A program made the translations under genes and the position numbers. A stretch of DNA of 64,000 nucleotides, from assembly GCF_014773225.1 (NCBI RefSeq), contig NZ_JACXAJ010000005.1, forward strand, positions 62,001-126,000, in the 5' to 3' direction. Shown one piece after another: positions 32,588-41,428 of the stretch; within the stretch, counting starts at the first letter, position 1; the number at the start of each line of letters is the position of its first letter. Source of the stretch: Pontibacter aquaedesilientis. Its GTDB lineage: Bacteria > Bacteroidota > Bacteroidia > Cytophagales > Hymenobacteraceae. The notes under the pieces are model-generated. The model did no database searches. It was not told the origin of the DNA and worked only from the letters and a program-made list of their open reading frames with translations.

Positions 32588-33904
32588 ATGATCCGCAAAA
32601 AGCTGTTCGTCACTGCCTTCTCACTTTTGATGGGCGCATCCCTCTCGGCCCAGGACCTATCCGTTATCAACCAACAGGAAGCCACCCGCCTGCTGCAGAC
32701 GCTGAGCCACGATGACATGCAGGGCCGTGCCACCTTTACTGCCGGCATCGAAAAAGCAGCTACTTTTATAGAAACGGAATTTAGCGCAGCAGGTCTGCTT
32801 CCGCTCAAGGGTGGCAGCGCCAGCCAGGCTCCGTCTTTCCGTCAAACTTTTTACGTTCATCGCCTCACGCCCAGCCAAACGGAAGTGAACCTCGACAATA
32901 TAGAGATTGCTGCCGAGCATTTATTCGTCAATACATCCCAGAAGCAATTGGACTGGAACCAGAAAAACAAGGTCGATATCATCACTATATCAAAAGGCAA
33001 AAATTTCAGGGCGGCGTTTGCCAAGGTCAATTCCCAGGAGCAGGATGCGATCGTGCTAGTCCACCCTAGTCATGCCGAAGCGTTTCAAGATTACAGAGGC
33101 TATTTTGCGAAAGGCGCCGTGAAGAAAGAAATCGGAACGGGCAGCAGTAAGGTATACGTGCTCACCGACCAGGCCAATCCCAAGAAATACCAGGTAAAGT
33201 TCGAGAACAAAATAGACAAACTCGAATTGTCCAACGTGGTGGGTATGATAGAGGGGAAGCGTAAAAATGAGTTTGTGGTATTCTCCGGTCACTACGACCA
33301 CATCGGCTTCCACAAGTCTGTGGATGGTGACAGTATCGCCAACGGTGCCGACGATGACGCCTCCGGCACTACCGCCATGATGATGCTGGCCCGCTATTAC
33401 AAGCAGCAGGTCCAGCCAGAGCGCACGCTCATCTTTGCCGCTTTCACGGCGGAGGAAATCGGTGGCCATGGTTCGCGCTATTTTTCTGAGCAACTCAACC
33501 CCGACCAGATTGTGGCCATGTTCAACATCGAGATGGTAGGCAAACCGTCCAGGTTCGGTCCCAACAGCGCCTACCTCACGGGTTTCGAGAAATCTGACCT
33601 GGGTCTGCTCATGCAAAAACGCTTAAAAGGCACCACCTACAGTATTCATCCTGACCCATACCCGAAGCAGAACCTGTTCTACCGATCCGATAATGCCACC
33701 CTGGCCCGCCTTGGTGTGCCGGCGCATACCATTTCGTCTGTTCAGATAGACCAGGACAAAACCTACCATACCGTAAAAGATGAGTTCGAACTGCTGGACA
33801 TGCCGCACTTTACGAGTATGATCCGGGCGATTGCCCTGGCTGCGCAAGGGGTTGTATCGGGCGAAGACACACCTACACGGGTCGATAAAGCTTTGGTGAA
33901 GTAA
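32588..33904 (+). CDS. Secreted M28 family aminopeptidase-like protein
   Basis: The frame is open from 32255, but I place the start at 32588, where a signal peptide begins (MIRKKLFVTAFSLLMGASLSAQ); the upstream part overlaps the divergent gene. The 438-residue product shows the M28 zinc residues: His in SGHYDHIGF, Asp in GADDDASGTT, the Glu-Glu in FTAEEIGG, Asp or Glu in FNIEMVG, and a late His in DKTYHTVKDE. It lacks the full insert seen in the M28 protein at 23779, so the two are paralogues of different subtypes. It probably cleaves peptides in the periplasm or outside. A strong terminator follows. Confidence 0.9.
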   Translation: MIRKKLFVTAFSLLMGASLSAQDLSVINQQEATRLLQTLSHDDMQGRATFTAGIEKAATFIETEFSAAGLLPLKGGSASQAPSFRQTFYVHRLTPSQTEVNLDNIEIAAEHLFVNTSQKQLDWNQKNKVDIITISKGKNFRAAFAKVNSQEQDAIVLVHPSHAEAFQDYRGYFAKGAVKKEIGTGSSKVYVLTDQANPKKYQVKFENKIDKLELSNVVGMIEGKRKNEFVVFSGHYDHIGFHKSVDGDSIANGADDDASGTTAMMMLARYYKQQVQPERTLIFAAFTAEEIGGHGSRYFSEQLNPDQIVAMFNIEMVGKPSRFGPNSAYLTGFEKSDLGLLMQKRLKGTTYSIHPDPYPKQNLFYRSDNATLARLGVPAHTISSVQIDQDKTYHTVKDEFELLDMPHFTSMIRAIALAAQGVVSGEDTPTRVDKALVK

Positions 33905-33923
33905 CCCTCTTTCTTAAAAGCCC

Positions 33924-33975
33924 TATAAAACGAGAAAGTCCAGGCTATACCTAGCCGGGACTTTCTCGTTTTATA
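33924..33975. terminator. Bidirectional terminator, 18-bp perfect stem with GGTATA word in the loop
   Basis: Arms 33924-33941 and 33958-33975 are exact inverted repeats (TATAAAACGAGAAAGTCC and its complement). The 16-base loop contains CTATACCTAG, an example of the over-used word described in the findings. It separates convergent genes. Confidence 0.9.
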
Positions 33976-33993
33976 CTTAGGTACTGCTATACC

Positions 33994-35229
33994 TTAATTT
34001 CTTACGGCAATCATCAAACCCAACTCTTTATACCGCATGCCAAATTTCTTGGCGATCTGCGAATTTGTGAGGCTGCCTTTGTAGATATACACACCGCTGC
34101 GGTAATGCTCATTGGTGAACAAAACTTCGTTGATACCTCCGAATTTTGAAATCTCTGTGAAAATCGGCGTGAAGATGTTACTGAGCGCCGTTGAAGCTGT
34201 GCGGGGCACACGGGATGCAATGTTTGGTACGCAGTAGTGAATAATATCGTATTTGCGGAAGATCGGACGGCTATGCGATGTCAGTTCGGAGGTCTCGAAG
34301 CAACCTCCTTGGTCAATGCACACATCGATGATGATGGAACCCGGGTTCATCTGGCCTACAACGCCTTCCTCTACCATACAGGCCATACGCCCCTCTTCAG
34401 CCACCAACGCCCCTATCACGACATCAGCCTGCTTTAGCTCGTTGTACAGGATGGCTTTGTCCAGGGTAGAGGTAAAGATCTGCTGCCCGATATTGTGCTT
34501 GAGTCGGCGAAGTTTGTAGATGTGGTTGTCGAACACCTTTACTTCGGCTCCCAGGCCCAAAGCCGCGCGTGCTGCGTATTCGGCTACCGTGCCGGCTCCC
34601 ATAATTACCACCTTGGACGGGGCCACACCAGTTATACCTCCCAGAATTACGCCTTTGCCATCGTTGCTGCTACTCAAATACTCTGCCGCGATCAGCATAA
34701 CAGAGCTGCCGGCTATCTCGCTCATAGCACGCACCACCGGTTTAGACTCCGATTTATCGCGGATCAGCTCGAAGGAAATGGCGTTGATCTTCTTGCGTAG
34801 CAGGGCATTCACGTAATCGGAAGTCAAGTTACCGAAGTGCAGGGCGGAGATCAGGGTCTGGCCAGGGCGCAGATACTCGATCTCGTCGTAGGTTGGAGGT
34901 GCGATCTTCAGGACGATGCCAGCCTCGTATACTTCCTCCGGAGAATAAACAATACGGGCACCGGCTTCGGAGTAGTCGTTGTCGGAGTACTTGGATGGGC
35001 TTCCTGCTCCGGCTTCAATCCAGATCTTATGTCCCTGGTCGGTTAGCTGCTTCACGGCGTCTGGAGTCAGGCCGATGCGGTTTTCCTGAAACGAAGACTC
35101 TTTTGGCAGGCCGATAAACAGGCTTTTGTGCCGTTCCTCCACAGCCAGCATCGACTCCTTTGGGTATAGCGCCGGACTATTGGCCAGCTTTCCTAATTCA
35201 ACGGCGAATCTCTCCGTCATATCATACAA
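33994..35229 (-). CDS. ald: Alanine dehydrogenase
   Basis: A 411-residue NAD-dependent enzyme of the alanine dehydrogenase/transhydrogenase family that interconverts alanine and pyruvate plus ammonia. Visible blocks are LFIGLPKESSFQENRIGLTP (substrate Lys and Arg), ISALHFGNL with the catalytic-type His, and the NAD-binding VVIMGAGTVAEYAARAALGLG with its GxGxxA pattern. IIIDVCIDQGGCFETS, HYCVPNIASRVPRTAS and a C-terminal part completing the family fold follow. The frame has Met at positions 1 and 4; the first start overlaps tsaE by 8 bp, the second does not. The gene is the last of the porX-tsaE-ald unit. It is somewhat longer at the N-terminus than classical Ald (about 370 residues). Confidence 0.87.
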   Translation of the reverse strand: MYDMTERFAVELGKLANSPALYPKESMLAVEERHKSLFIGLPKESSFQENRIGLTPDAVKQLTDQGHKIWIEAGAGSPSKYSDNDYSEAGARIVYSPEEVYEAGIVLKIAPPTYDEIEYLRPGQTLISALHFGNLTSDYVNALLRKKINAISFELIRDKSESKPVVRAMSEIAGSSVMLIAAEYLSSSNDGKGVILGGITGVAPSKVVIMGAGTVAEYAARAALGLGAEVKVFDNHIYKLRRLKHNIGQQIFTSTLDKAILYNELKQADVVIGALVAEEGRMACMVEEGVVGQMNPGSIIIDVCIDQGGCFETSELTSHSRPIFRKYDIIHYCVPNIASRVPRTASTALSNIFTPIFTEISKFGGINEVLFTNEHYRSGVYIYKGSLTNSQIAKKFGMRYKELGLMIAVRN

Positions 35230-35668
35230 GGTTTATGGTCATGGTGCGTTCCTCGCCTTCGGCGGCAGGCTCCAGCTTTACCAACAGGTAATGCTCCGGC
35301 AACAGGTTCGGGATCATAGAGGGCCACTCGATCAGGCAAGTTTTGCCGGAGTCAAAATACTCCAGCGCCCCAATGCCCAGCGCCTCACGCTCCTCATTAA
35401 TCCTATAAAAGTCAAAATGGTAGATTAGGTTCCCGTCACCCTTCTCATACTCATTCACCAGGGCAAAGGTCGGGCTGCTCACATTCTCCTTCACGCCCAT
35501 TTGGCGGCAAAGCTCTTTTATGAGCGTGGTCTTGCCTGCTCCCATGGGGCCCTCAAACAAAATAATCGGCTCCTTCCGGCACTCCTCTAAAAGCACAGAA
35601 GCCGCCGCTGGCAAATCAGCCAACGACGACATCTTAATACTCTTCTTCTCAACTCCTGCGTTATACAT
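35222..35668 (-). CDS. tsaE: tRNA threonylcarbamoyladenosine biosynthesis ATPase TsaE
   Basis: TsaE is the ATPase that supports the TsaD-TsaB complex in forming t6A at position 37 of ANN-decoding tRNAs. Its P-loop is EGPMGAGKTTLIKEL (residues 39-53). The family motifs SPTFALVNEY and YHFDFYRI follow, and CLIEWPSMIPNLLP is the conserved tail. Two starts are possible: Met1 gives 148 residues and an 8-bp overlap with porX; Met13 at 35632 would leave a 28-bp gap. Tight spacing to porX upstream and ald downstream indicates a single transcript. Confidence 0.92.
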   Translation of the reverse strand: MYNAGVEKKSIKMSSLADLPAAASVLLEECRKEPIILFEGPMGAGKTTLIKELCRQMGVKENVSSPTFALVNEYEKGDGNLIYHFDFYRINEEREALGIGALEYFDSGKTCLIEWPSMIPNLLPEHYLLVKLEPAAEGEERTMTINLV

Positions 35669-37223
35669 TCTTAGGTGTCAGCGTGATAAACGGTATGATA
35701 CACTCCTCCAGTGAGACACCTCCGTGCTGAAAAGTGTCTTTGTAGTAGTTCACGTAGTAATTATAGTTATTTGGGTATGCGAAGAAGTAGTCTTCAATCG
35801 CAAACACAAACGTAGTAGAAACATTGGCTTTTGGCAAGAAAAATCGCTCTGGCTTGCGAACCGTAAACACATCTTTGTCGGTGTAGCCCAGGTTTTTACC
35901 GTGCTTATACCTTAAGTTCGTGTTGGTCTGGCGGTCGCCAATAATCTTGAAAGGCCGTTTTACCCGTATCGTGCCGTGGTCTGTAGTGATGATGAGGCGG
36001 GCTTTGCGCTCAGCGATCAGCTTTAGCATCTCAAACAAGGGCGAGTGTATGAACCAGGATCGCGTAATGGAGCGGTAAGCCGACTCGTCCGGGGCCAACT
36101 CGCGCACCATGTTGCTGTCTGTGCGGGCATGCGAGAGCATATCCACAAAGTTGTAGACAATGACGTTGAGCTTATTATTATCCAGGTTATTGAACTTACT
36201 GTTGAGGTCCTTGCCGGCGGACGGGTTAGTGATTTTGTGATAGCTGTGCTTGTCCGAGATGCGGTTTTGCTGCAACTGAATCTCCAGGAAGTCTGGTTCA
36301 TTCAGGTTCTTGCCCTCCTCCTCGTCGTCGCTTACCCACAGATTCGGGTATTTCTTGATGATCTCGGTGGGCATCATACCTGAGAAAATGGCATTTCGGG
36401 AGTAGGCCGTGGTGGTAGGGAGTATGGAATAATACATCTCCTCTGTGTCTACAGTGAAGTACTCCGAGATAAGCGGCTCTAGCACTTTCCACTGGTCGTA
36501 GCGCAGGTTATCGATCAGCAAGAAGTATACGGGCTTGTCAGACTCCTTCATCATAGGGATTACCCGCTCCCTGAACAGCTGGTGCGACATCAGGGGCGCA
36601 TCGTCCGACTCCTTGTTGATCCAGTCCTCGTAGTTATCCATGATGAACCGGGCAAAGTTGGAGTTGGCCTCGTCCTTCTGCATGTTGATTACATCGGCCA
36701 TGCTCTTGTTCTCGGTCTCGTCGATCTCGAGCTCCCAGTACACGAGTTTCTTGTAAATGTCAGCCCATTCCACCGGGCTCAAACGTTCCCCAAAAGCCAT
36801 ACCTAACTGGCGGAAATCACGCTGGTAGCTCATGTTGGTTTTCTCGGACACTAGGCGCTTGTTCTCCAGGGTCTTTTTCACAGAAAGCAAAATCTGGCTC
36901 GGGTTGAGTGGCTTGATCAGGTAATCGGATATTTTGGATCCAATGGCCTCCTCCATGATGTGCTCTTCTTCACTTTTGGTGATCATGATCACAGGCATGG
37001 CCGGGCGTATGGTTTTGATCTCATTGAGGGTTTCCAATCCGCTGATACCGGGCATGTTTTCGTCTAGGAACACCACGTCGAATCCTTGTTCCTGTACCTT
37101 CTCTATGGCGTCGGCCCCACTGTTCACGGGAGTAATGTCGTAGCCTCTTTCTTCCAGAAAAAGAATGTGCGGCTTGAGCAGGTCGATTTCATCATCGGCC
37201 CATAAAATAGTATATCTTTGCAT
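35661..37223 (-). CDS. porX: PorX, T9SS response regulator with PglZ phosphatase-like domain
   Basis: A 520-residue protein: receiver domain (residues about 1-120) with acidic pair Asp10/Asp11 and phosphoacceptor Asp54 in VVFLDENMPG, a helical linker, then a PglZ/alkaline-phosphatase-like domain. That domain shows metal-site motifs FLLIDNLRYDQW, LPTTTAYSRNAIFSGMMP, YNFVDMLSHAR and IITTDHGTIRV. There is no DNA-binding domain. In Porphyromonas gingivalis PorX works with PorY and an ECF sigma factor to control T9SS genes and also touches the secretion motor. Its presence fits the adhesin/PorP pair in this window. The kinase partner is not in the window. It heads the porX-tsaE-ald unit. Confidence 0.93.
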   Translation of the reverse strand: MQRYTILWADDEIDLLKPHILFLEERGYDITPVNSGADAIEKVQEQGFDVVFLDENMPGISGLETLNEIKTIRPAMPVIMITKSEEEHIMEEAIGSKISDYLIKPLNPSQILLSVKKTLENKRLVSEKTNMSYQRDFRQLGMAFGERLSPVEWADIYKKLVYWELEIDETENKSMADVINMQKDEANSNFARFIMDNYEDWINKESDDAPLMSHQLFRERVIPMMKESDKPVYFLLIDNLRYDQWKVLEPLISEYFTVDTEEMYYSILPTTTAYSRNAIFSGMMPTEIIKKYPNLWVSDDEEEGKNLNEPDFLEIQLQQNRISDKHSYHKITNPSAGKDLNSKFNNLDNNKLNVIVYNFVDMLSHARTDSNMVRELAPDESAYRSITRSWFIHSPLFEMLKLIAERKARLIITTDHGTIRVKRPFKIIGDRQTNTNLRYKHGKNLGYTDKDVFTVRKPERFFLPKANVSTTFVFAIEDYFFAYPNNYNYYVNYYKDTFQHGGVSLEECIIPFITLTPKNV

Positions 37224-37474
37224 AGTTTTACTTGTTGCTTAATTAGGCTAAATGGCTTACTACTTAAATGGTTACGCAACTTAATTGCTGGTCGCGGGTC
37301 TTAGACAAGGGATAGTATTATGTAGTTTACTACACCTATGCCTTAAGGTTACTGGTTCTGCGGCAGCGCAGTTTCCTGCCTGCCAGTGGTATGCGGCAGA
37401 TCCGGCGAATCAGGTCTTTTTGCAAAGCAACCGTTTAATGATTAGCAATTTAACAATTAAAAACCTCGGTTTTT

Positions 37475-38707
37475 GTGAATAAGAAAAAAATATTAAACGA
37501 CCCTGTTTACGGTTTCATCACGGTGCCGACTGAACTGCTGTTCGACATCATCGACCATCCTTACTTCCAGCGCCTGCGTCGCATCAAGCAACTGGGCCTG
37601 ACCGATATGGTATACCCTGGGGCCTTGCATACGCGATTTCATCATGCTTTAGGCGCCATGCACCTCATGAACCTAGCCCTGAACACGCTTCGCAGCAAGA
37701 ACAACGAGATTTCTGACGAGGAATTTGAAGCCTCTCTTATCGCCATCCTGCTGCACGACATTGGCCATGGGCCCTTCTCGCATGCACTGGAAACGGCCAT
37801 TTTTCAGGAAGTGCACCACGAGCACCTCTCACTGCACATCATGCACCTACTCAACGACGCCTTTGGTGGAAGATTGAGTCTGGCGATAAAAATATTCACA
37901 GATACCTATGAACGCCGGTTCTTTCACCAACTCGTGTCAAGCCAGCTGGATGTGGACCGCCTCGACTACCTGAACCGCGACAGCTTCTATACCGGGGTAT
38001 ACGAGGGCAAAATCGGTGCCGACCGCCTGATCAAGATGCTCGACGTGGCCAACGACAAACTGGTGGTGGAAGAAAAAGCCATTTACAGTATAGAGAACTT
38101 TCTGGTGAGCCGCCGATTGATGTACTGGCAGGTATACCTGCACAAAACCGTGATCAGTGCCGAGAACATGGTGCTGCGCACCGTGCAGCGTGCCCGGGAA
38201 CTTATGCAGCAAGGTATAGAAGTACCGGCCAGCCCTTGCCTGCAGTATTTTCTATCCTCCAACCTCACACTGGAGGATTTTCAGTCTGATAACACCATCC
38301 TGGAACGCTTCGTCTCACTGGACGACCACGACGTCTGGAGCGGCATCAAGCTTTGGGCCTCCCATCCCGACCCAATTATTGCATACCTCTCCAGGAGTAT
38401 CCTGAGCCGGAAACTCTTTAAAGTGTTTATATCCAGCAAACCGATAGACGAAGAGATGATGCTAGGTATAAGCGAACTAGTACAGGAGCGTTTTGGGGTA
38501 GCTCCGGAGGATGTGAAATACCTGATGATCTCAGGGCAGATCAGCAACAATGCCTACCAGGCCGTGGGGCAGTCCATCGATGTGCTCACCAAAACGGGGT
38601 ATGTCGTGAATGTGGCCGATGCCTCTGACCTGCCCAACATACAGGCCCTGAGCAATAAGGTGGAGAAATACTTTGTGTGCTACCCAAAGGAGGTAGCAGC
38701 CCTATAG
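37475..38707 (+). CDS. HD domain phosphohydrolase (dNTPase/SAMHD1-like)
   Basis: A 410-residue protein with a GTG start at 37475, the only start that keeps the conserved N-terminus (NDPVYGFITVP). The HD metal site is complete: His56/His57 in TRFHHALGAMHL, His94-Asp95 in LLHDIGHGPFSHALE, and a late Asp in SQLDVDRLDYLNRD (residues 156-169). This pattern is typical of dGTP triphosphohydrolase/SAMHD1-like enzymes, which hydrolyse dNTPs to nucleosides and triphosphate. Substrate and activation by nucleotides are unknown here. It lies 142 bp upstream of lpxD on the same strand; a -7 element before lpxD suggests a separate promoter. Confidence 0.9.
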   Translation: MNKKKILNDPVYGFITVPTELLFDIIDHPYFQRLRRIKQLGLTDMVYPGALHTRFHHALGAMHLMNLALNTLRSKNNEISDEEFEASLIAILLHDIGHGPFSHALETAIFQEVHHEHLSLHIMHLLNDAFGGRLSLAIKIFTDTYERRFFHQLVSSQLDVDRLDYLNRDSFYTGVYEGKIGADRLIKMLDVANDKLVVEEKAIYSIENFLVSRRLMYWQVYLHKTVISAENMVLRTVQRARELMQQGIEVPASPCLQYFLSSNLTLEDFQSDNTILERFVSLDDHDVWSGIKLWASHPDPIIAYLSRSILSRKLFKVFISSKPIDEEMMLGISELVQERFGVAPEDVKYLMISGQISNNAYQAVGQSIDVLTKTGYVVNVADASDLPNIQALSNKVEKYFVCYPKEVAAL

Positions 38708-38793
38708 GTGCGTTAAACAGGAATTGCACAAAATTTGCTGGCATTCTCTTCAATCTACCGAAAGAATGTGGCGGTGCTGCGTAAAGTTTTTGT

Positions 38794-38801
38794 TAATTTT
38801 G
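38794..38801 (+). promoter_or_regulatory. Bacteroidota -7 element TAATTTTG before lpxD
   Basis: It is an exact TAnnTTTG match 48 bp before the lpxD ATG. No clear TTG is present at the expected upstream distance. Confidence 0.45.
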
Positions 38802-38849
38802 CGCCCCCTAAGCATTCGCACATTTAATTTTTTGCTCTAATTTTACAAG

Positions 38850-39872
38850 ATGGAATTTACTGTTCAACAGATTGCAGACCTTTTGCAGGGTGAAGTTGAA
38901 GGAGACAATTTAGTAAATGTCAGCTCATTAGCTAAAATCGAGGAGGCCACTACTGGCGCTCTGGCATTTCTATCCAATCCGAAATACGAATCATATCTAT
39001 ATACCACCGGAGCGAGTGCAGTGATTGTGTCAGACAAGCTGGAACTCAAAAAACCAGTGACCGCATCGCTTATTCGGGTGGCAGATCCTTATTCCAGTTT
39101 TTCTACCCTGCTCCAGTACTACCACCAGGCGGTGCTCGCTTCCAAAACAGGCGTAGAGGAGCCGTGCTTTATCGGCGCAAACAGCGAAATTGGCGCTGGC
39201 CACTACCGTGGCGCTTTCTCTTATATCGGCAATAACTGCAAGCTGGGCCAGAACGTGCGCATCTATCCGCAGGTATACATTGGCGATAACGTAACCATCG
39301 GCGACAACACCACTATCTTTGCAGGTGCAAAACTGTATGCCAACACCGTGGTAGGCAAAGATTGTACGATCCATGCGGGCGTTGTGCTGGGCAGCGACGG
39401 TTTCGGCTTCGCGCCGCAACCCGACGGCAGTTACAAAGCCGTGCCGCAGATCGGAAACGTGGTACTGGAGGACGACGTGAACATCGGCGCCAACACCACC
39501 ATTGACTGCGCCACCATGGGCTCCACCATTATCCGCAAAGGCACCAAAATCGACAACCTGGTGCAGATAGCCCATAACGTGGAAGTAGGCCAGCACACAG
39601 TGATCGCATCTCAAACCGGCATTTCAGGTTCAGCCAAAATTGGCAATCAGTGCGTTATCGCCGGCCAGGTAGGTATAGTAGGCCATATCAGCATAGCAGA
39701 CAAAACCACCGTCGGTGCTCAGTCTGGTGTATCGAAGACGGTAAAAGAGTCCGGCACCATCATACAGGGCTCCCCTGCTTTTGACTACAAACAAAACCTG
39801 CGGGCTATCACTGTTTTCAGGAAATTACCTGACCTGCAGCGCGTACTCGAAGAACTGAAGGAAAGAAATTAG
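38850..39872 (+). CDS. lpxD: UDP-3-O-(3-hydroxyacyl)glucosamine N-acyltransferase
   Basis: LpxD adds the second 3-hydroxyacyl chain to UDP-glucosamine in lipid A synthesis. The 340-residue protein has the N-terminal uridine-binding domain (residues 1-100: GALAFLSNPKYESYLYTTGA). A left-handed beta-helix of hexapeptide repeats follows (NNCKLGQNVRIYPQVYIGDN, GDNTTIFAGAKLY), with HAGVVLGSDGFGFA and the catalytic-region QIAHNVEVGQHTVIASQTG. The C-terminal helices (YKQNLRAITVFRKLPDLQ) close the trimer. It is the first lpx gene of the cluster, followed by lpxC-fabZ after 161 bp with a promoter between them. Confidence 0.95.
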   Translation: MEFTVQQIADLLQGEVEGDNLVNVSSLAKIEEATTGALAFLSNPKYESYLYTTGASAVIVSDKLELKKPVTASLIRVADPYSSFSTLLQYYHQAVLASKTGVEEPCFIGANSEIGAGHYRGAFSYIGNNCKLGQNVRIYPQVYIGDNVTIGDNTTIFAGAKLYANTVVGKDCTIHAGVVLGSDGFGFAPQPDGSYKAVPQIGNVVLEDDVNIGANTTIDCATMGSTIIRKGTKIDNLVQIAHNVEVGQHTVIASQTGISGSAKIGNQCVIAGQVGIVGHISIADKTTVGAQSGVSKTVKESGTIIQGSPAFDYKQNLRAITVFRKLPDLQRVLEELKERN

Positions 39873-39909
39873 GTTTTAGCCTACTCCTATCGCGACACTA
39901 TAATAAAAA

Positions 39910-39941
39910 TTGGCAAGGCAGTTTATAAAGTCTTAAGTTTG
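39910..39941 (+). promoter_or_regulatory. Bacteroidota promoter for lpxC-fabZ
   Basis: TTG at 39910-39912 is followed after 21 bp by TAAGTTTG at 39934-39941, both exact for the phylum's -33/-7 pattern. Transcription would start near 39947, about 90 bp before the ATG at 40034. Confidence 0.6.
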
Positions 39942-40033
39942 CAGGCGCAAAGCAAGTAGTTCCTGTAACTCAGCCTATAACCTGACCGACACGGCGAATC
40001 ACTGCCCTGCAAAAAGTAAATAATGATACATTA

Positions 40034-41428
40034 ATGAATTATAAACAGCACACCATCAAGTCTCCGGTAACCGTATCGGGCGTTGGGTTGCACACAGGCG
40101 TGGTGTCTAATATGACCTTTAAGCCTGCTGCTGCTAACCACGGCTACAAATTTCAGCGCATAGACCTCGAAGGCCAGCCAATTGTAAATGTAGACGTGGA
40201 TAATGTAGTGGATTTATCGCGTGGCACTACCATCGAGCAGAATGGTGCCCGGGTAAATACCGTGGAGCATACCCTGGCTGCACTTGTTGGTCTGCAGATT
40301 GACAACGTGCTGATCGAGTTGGATGGCCCTGAACCTCCGATCATGGACGGCTCTTCCATCGAATTTGTGAAGGCCTTGCTGTCAGTGGGCTTGCAGGAGC
40401 AGAACGCCCTGCGCAACTACTTTGAGATAACCGAAGGCGTTAGCTATAAGGACGAGAAGCGTGGTGTTGAGATCGCGGCCCTCCCGCTAGACGACTATCG
40501 CCTGACCGTGATGGTGGACTATAACTCTCCGGTGCTGGGCAGCCAGCATGCATCCATTACGGATATGAGCCAGTTTGAAGAGCAGATAGCCCCTTGCCGG
40601 ACTTTTTGCTTCCTGCACGAACTGGAGGCGCTTTACAAGCAGAACCTGATTAAGGGCGGCGACCTGGACAACGCCATTGTGATTGTGGATCGTGTGGTGG
40701 AAGACGGTGAGCTGTCTTACCTGGCAGATTTGCTAGGCAAGAAAAAAGTGACCGTAGAAGAAGAAGGCATCCTGAACAACACAGAACTTCGCTTCAAAAA
40801 CGAGATGGCCCGCCACAAGCTGTTGGACCTGATGGGCGACCTTGCCCTGATCGGACGTCCTATCAAAGGACAGATTCTGGCAGCAAGACCAGGCCACGCC
40901 GCCAACATCGCTTTTGCGAAACGTGTTAAGAAATTGATACAGGAAGCTTCGATCAAAAACGTACCAACTTACGACCCGAAGAAGCCACCGGTAATGGACA
41001 TCAACCAGATAGCAGCCACTTTGCCGCACCGTTACCCGTTCCTGCTCATCGATAAAATCATCCACTTAGACGAAACCACGGTTACGGGCGTTAAGAACGT
41101 AACCATGAATGAGCCATTCTTCCAGGGTCACTTTCCGGGCAACCCCGTGCTGCCAGGCGTGATTCAGATCGAGGCGATGGCCCAGACGGGTGGCATCCTG
41201 GTGCTCAACACCGTGGAGAACCCGGAGGATTACTGGACTTATTTCCTGGGGATAGACCGTTGCCGTTTCAAGCGCAAGGTTATACCTGGCGATACCATAA
41301 TATTTAAATGTGAATTGCTTGCCCCTGTGAAGCGGGGTATTGCCAAGATGAGTGGTCAGGCCTTCGTGGGCGGCCAGCTGGTAATGGAGGCAGAGATGTC
41401 GGCAAGTATAGTAAAGAAAGACGCATGA
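40034..41428 (+). CDS. lpxC-fabZ: Bifunctional LpxC deacetylase / FabZ dehydratase fusion
   Basis: A 464-residue fusion seen across Bacteroidota. Residues 1-about 300 are LpxC, the zinc enzyme that deacetylates UDP-3-O-acyl-GlcNAc. Zinc ligands are His79 (NTVEHTLAAL) and those in ARHKLLDLMGDLAL. Residues about 318-464 are FabZ, the (3R)-hydroxyacyl-ACP dehydratase of fatty acid synthesis: TLPHRYPFLLIDKI and the active-site GHFPGNPVLPGVIQIEAMAQ. Joining the two activities may balance hydroxyacyl-ACP use between lipid A and phospholipid. The stop overlaps the lpxA start by 4 bp (ATGA), so translation is probably coupled. Confidence 0.95.
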   Translation: MNYKQHTIKSPVTVSGVGLHTGVVSNMTFKPAAANHGYKFQRIDLEGQPIVNVDVDNVVDLSRGTTIEQNGARVNTVEHTLAALVGLQIDNVLIELDGPEPPIMDGSSIEFVKALLSVGLQEQNALRNYFEITEGVSYKDEKRGVEIAALPLDDYRLTVMVDYNSPVLGSQHASITDMSQFEEQIAPCRTFCFLHELEALYKQNLIKGGDLDNAIVIVDRVVEDGELSYLADLLGKKKVTVEEEGILNNTELRFKNEMARHKLLDLMGDLALIGRPIKGQILAARPGHAANIAFAKRVKKLIQEASIKNVPTYDPKKPPVMDINQIAATLPHRYPFLLIDKIIHLDETTVTGVKNVTMNEPFFQGHFPGNPVLPGVIQIEAMAQTGGILVLNTVENPEDYWTYFLGIDRCRFKRKVIPGDTIIFKCELLAPVKRGIAKMSGQAFVGGQLVMEAEMSASIVKKDA

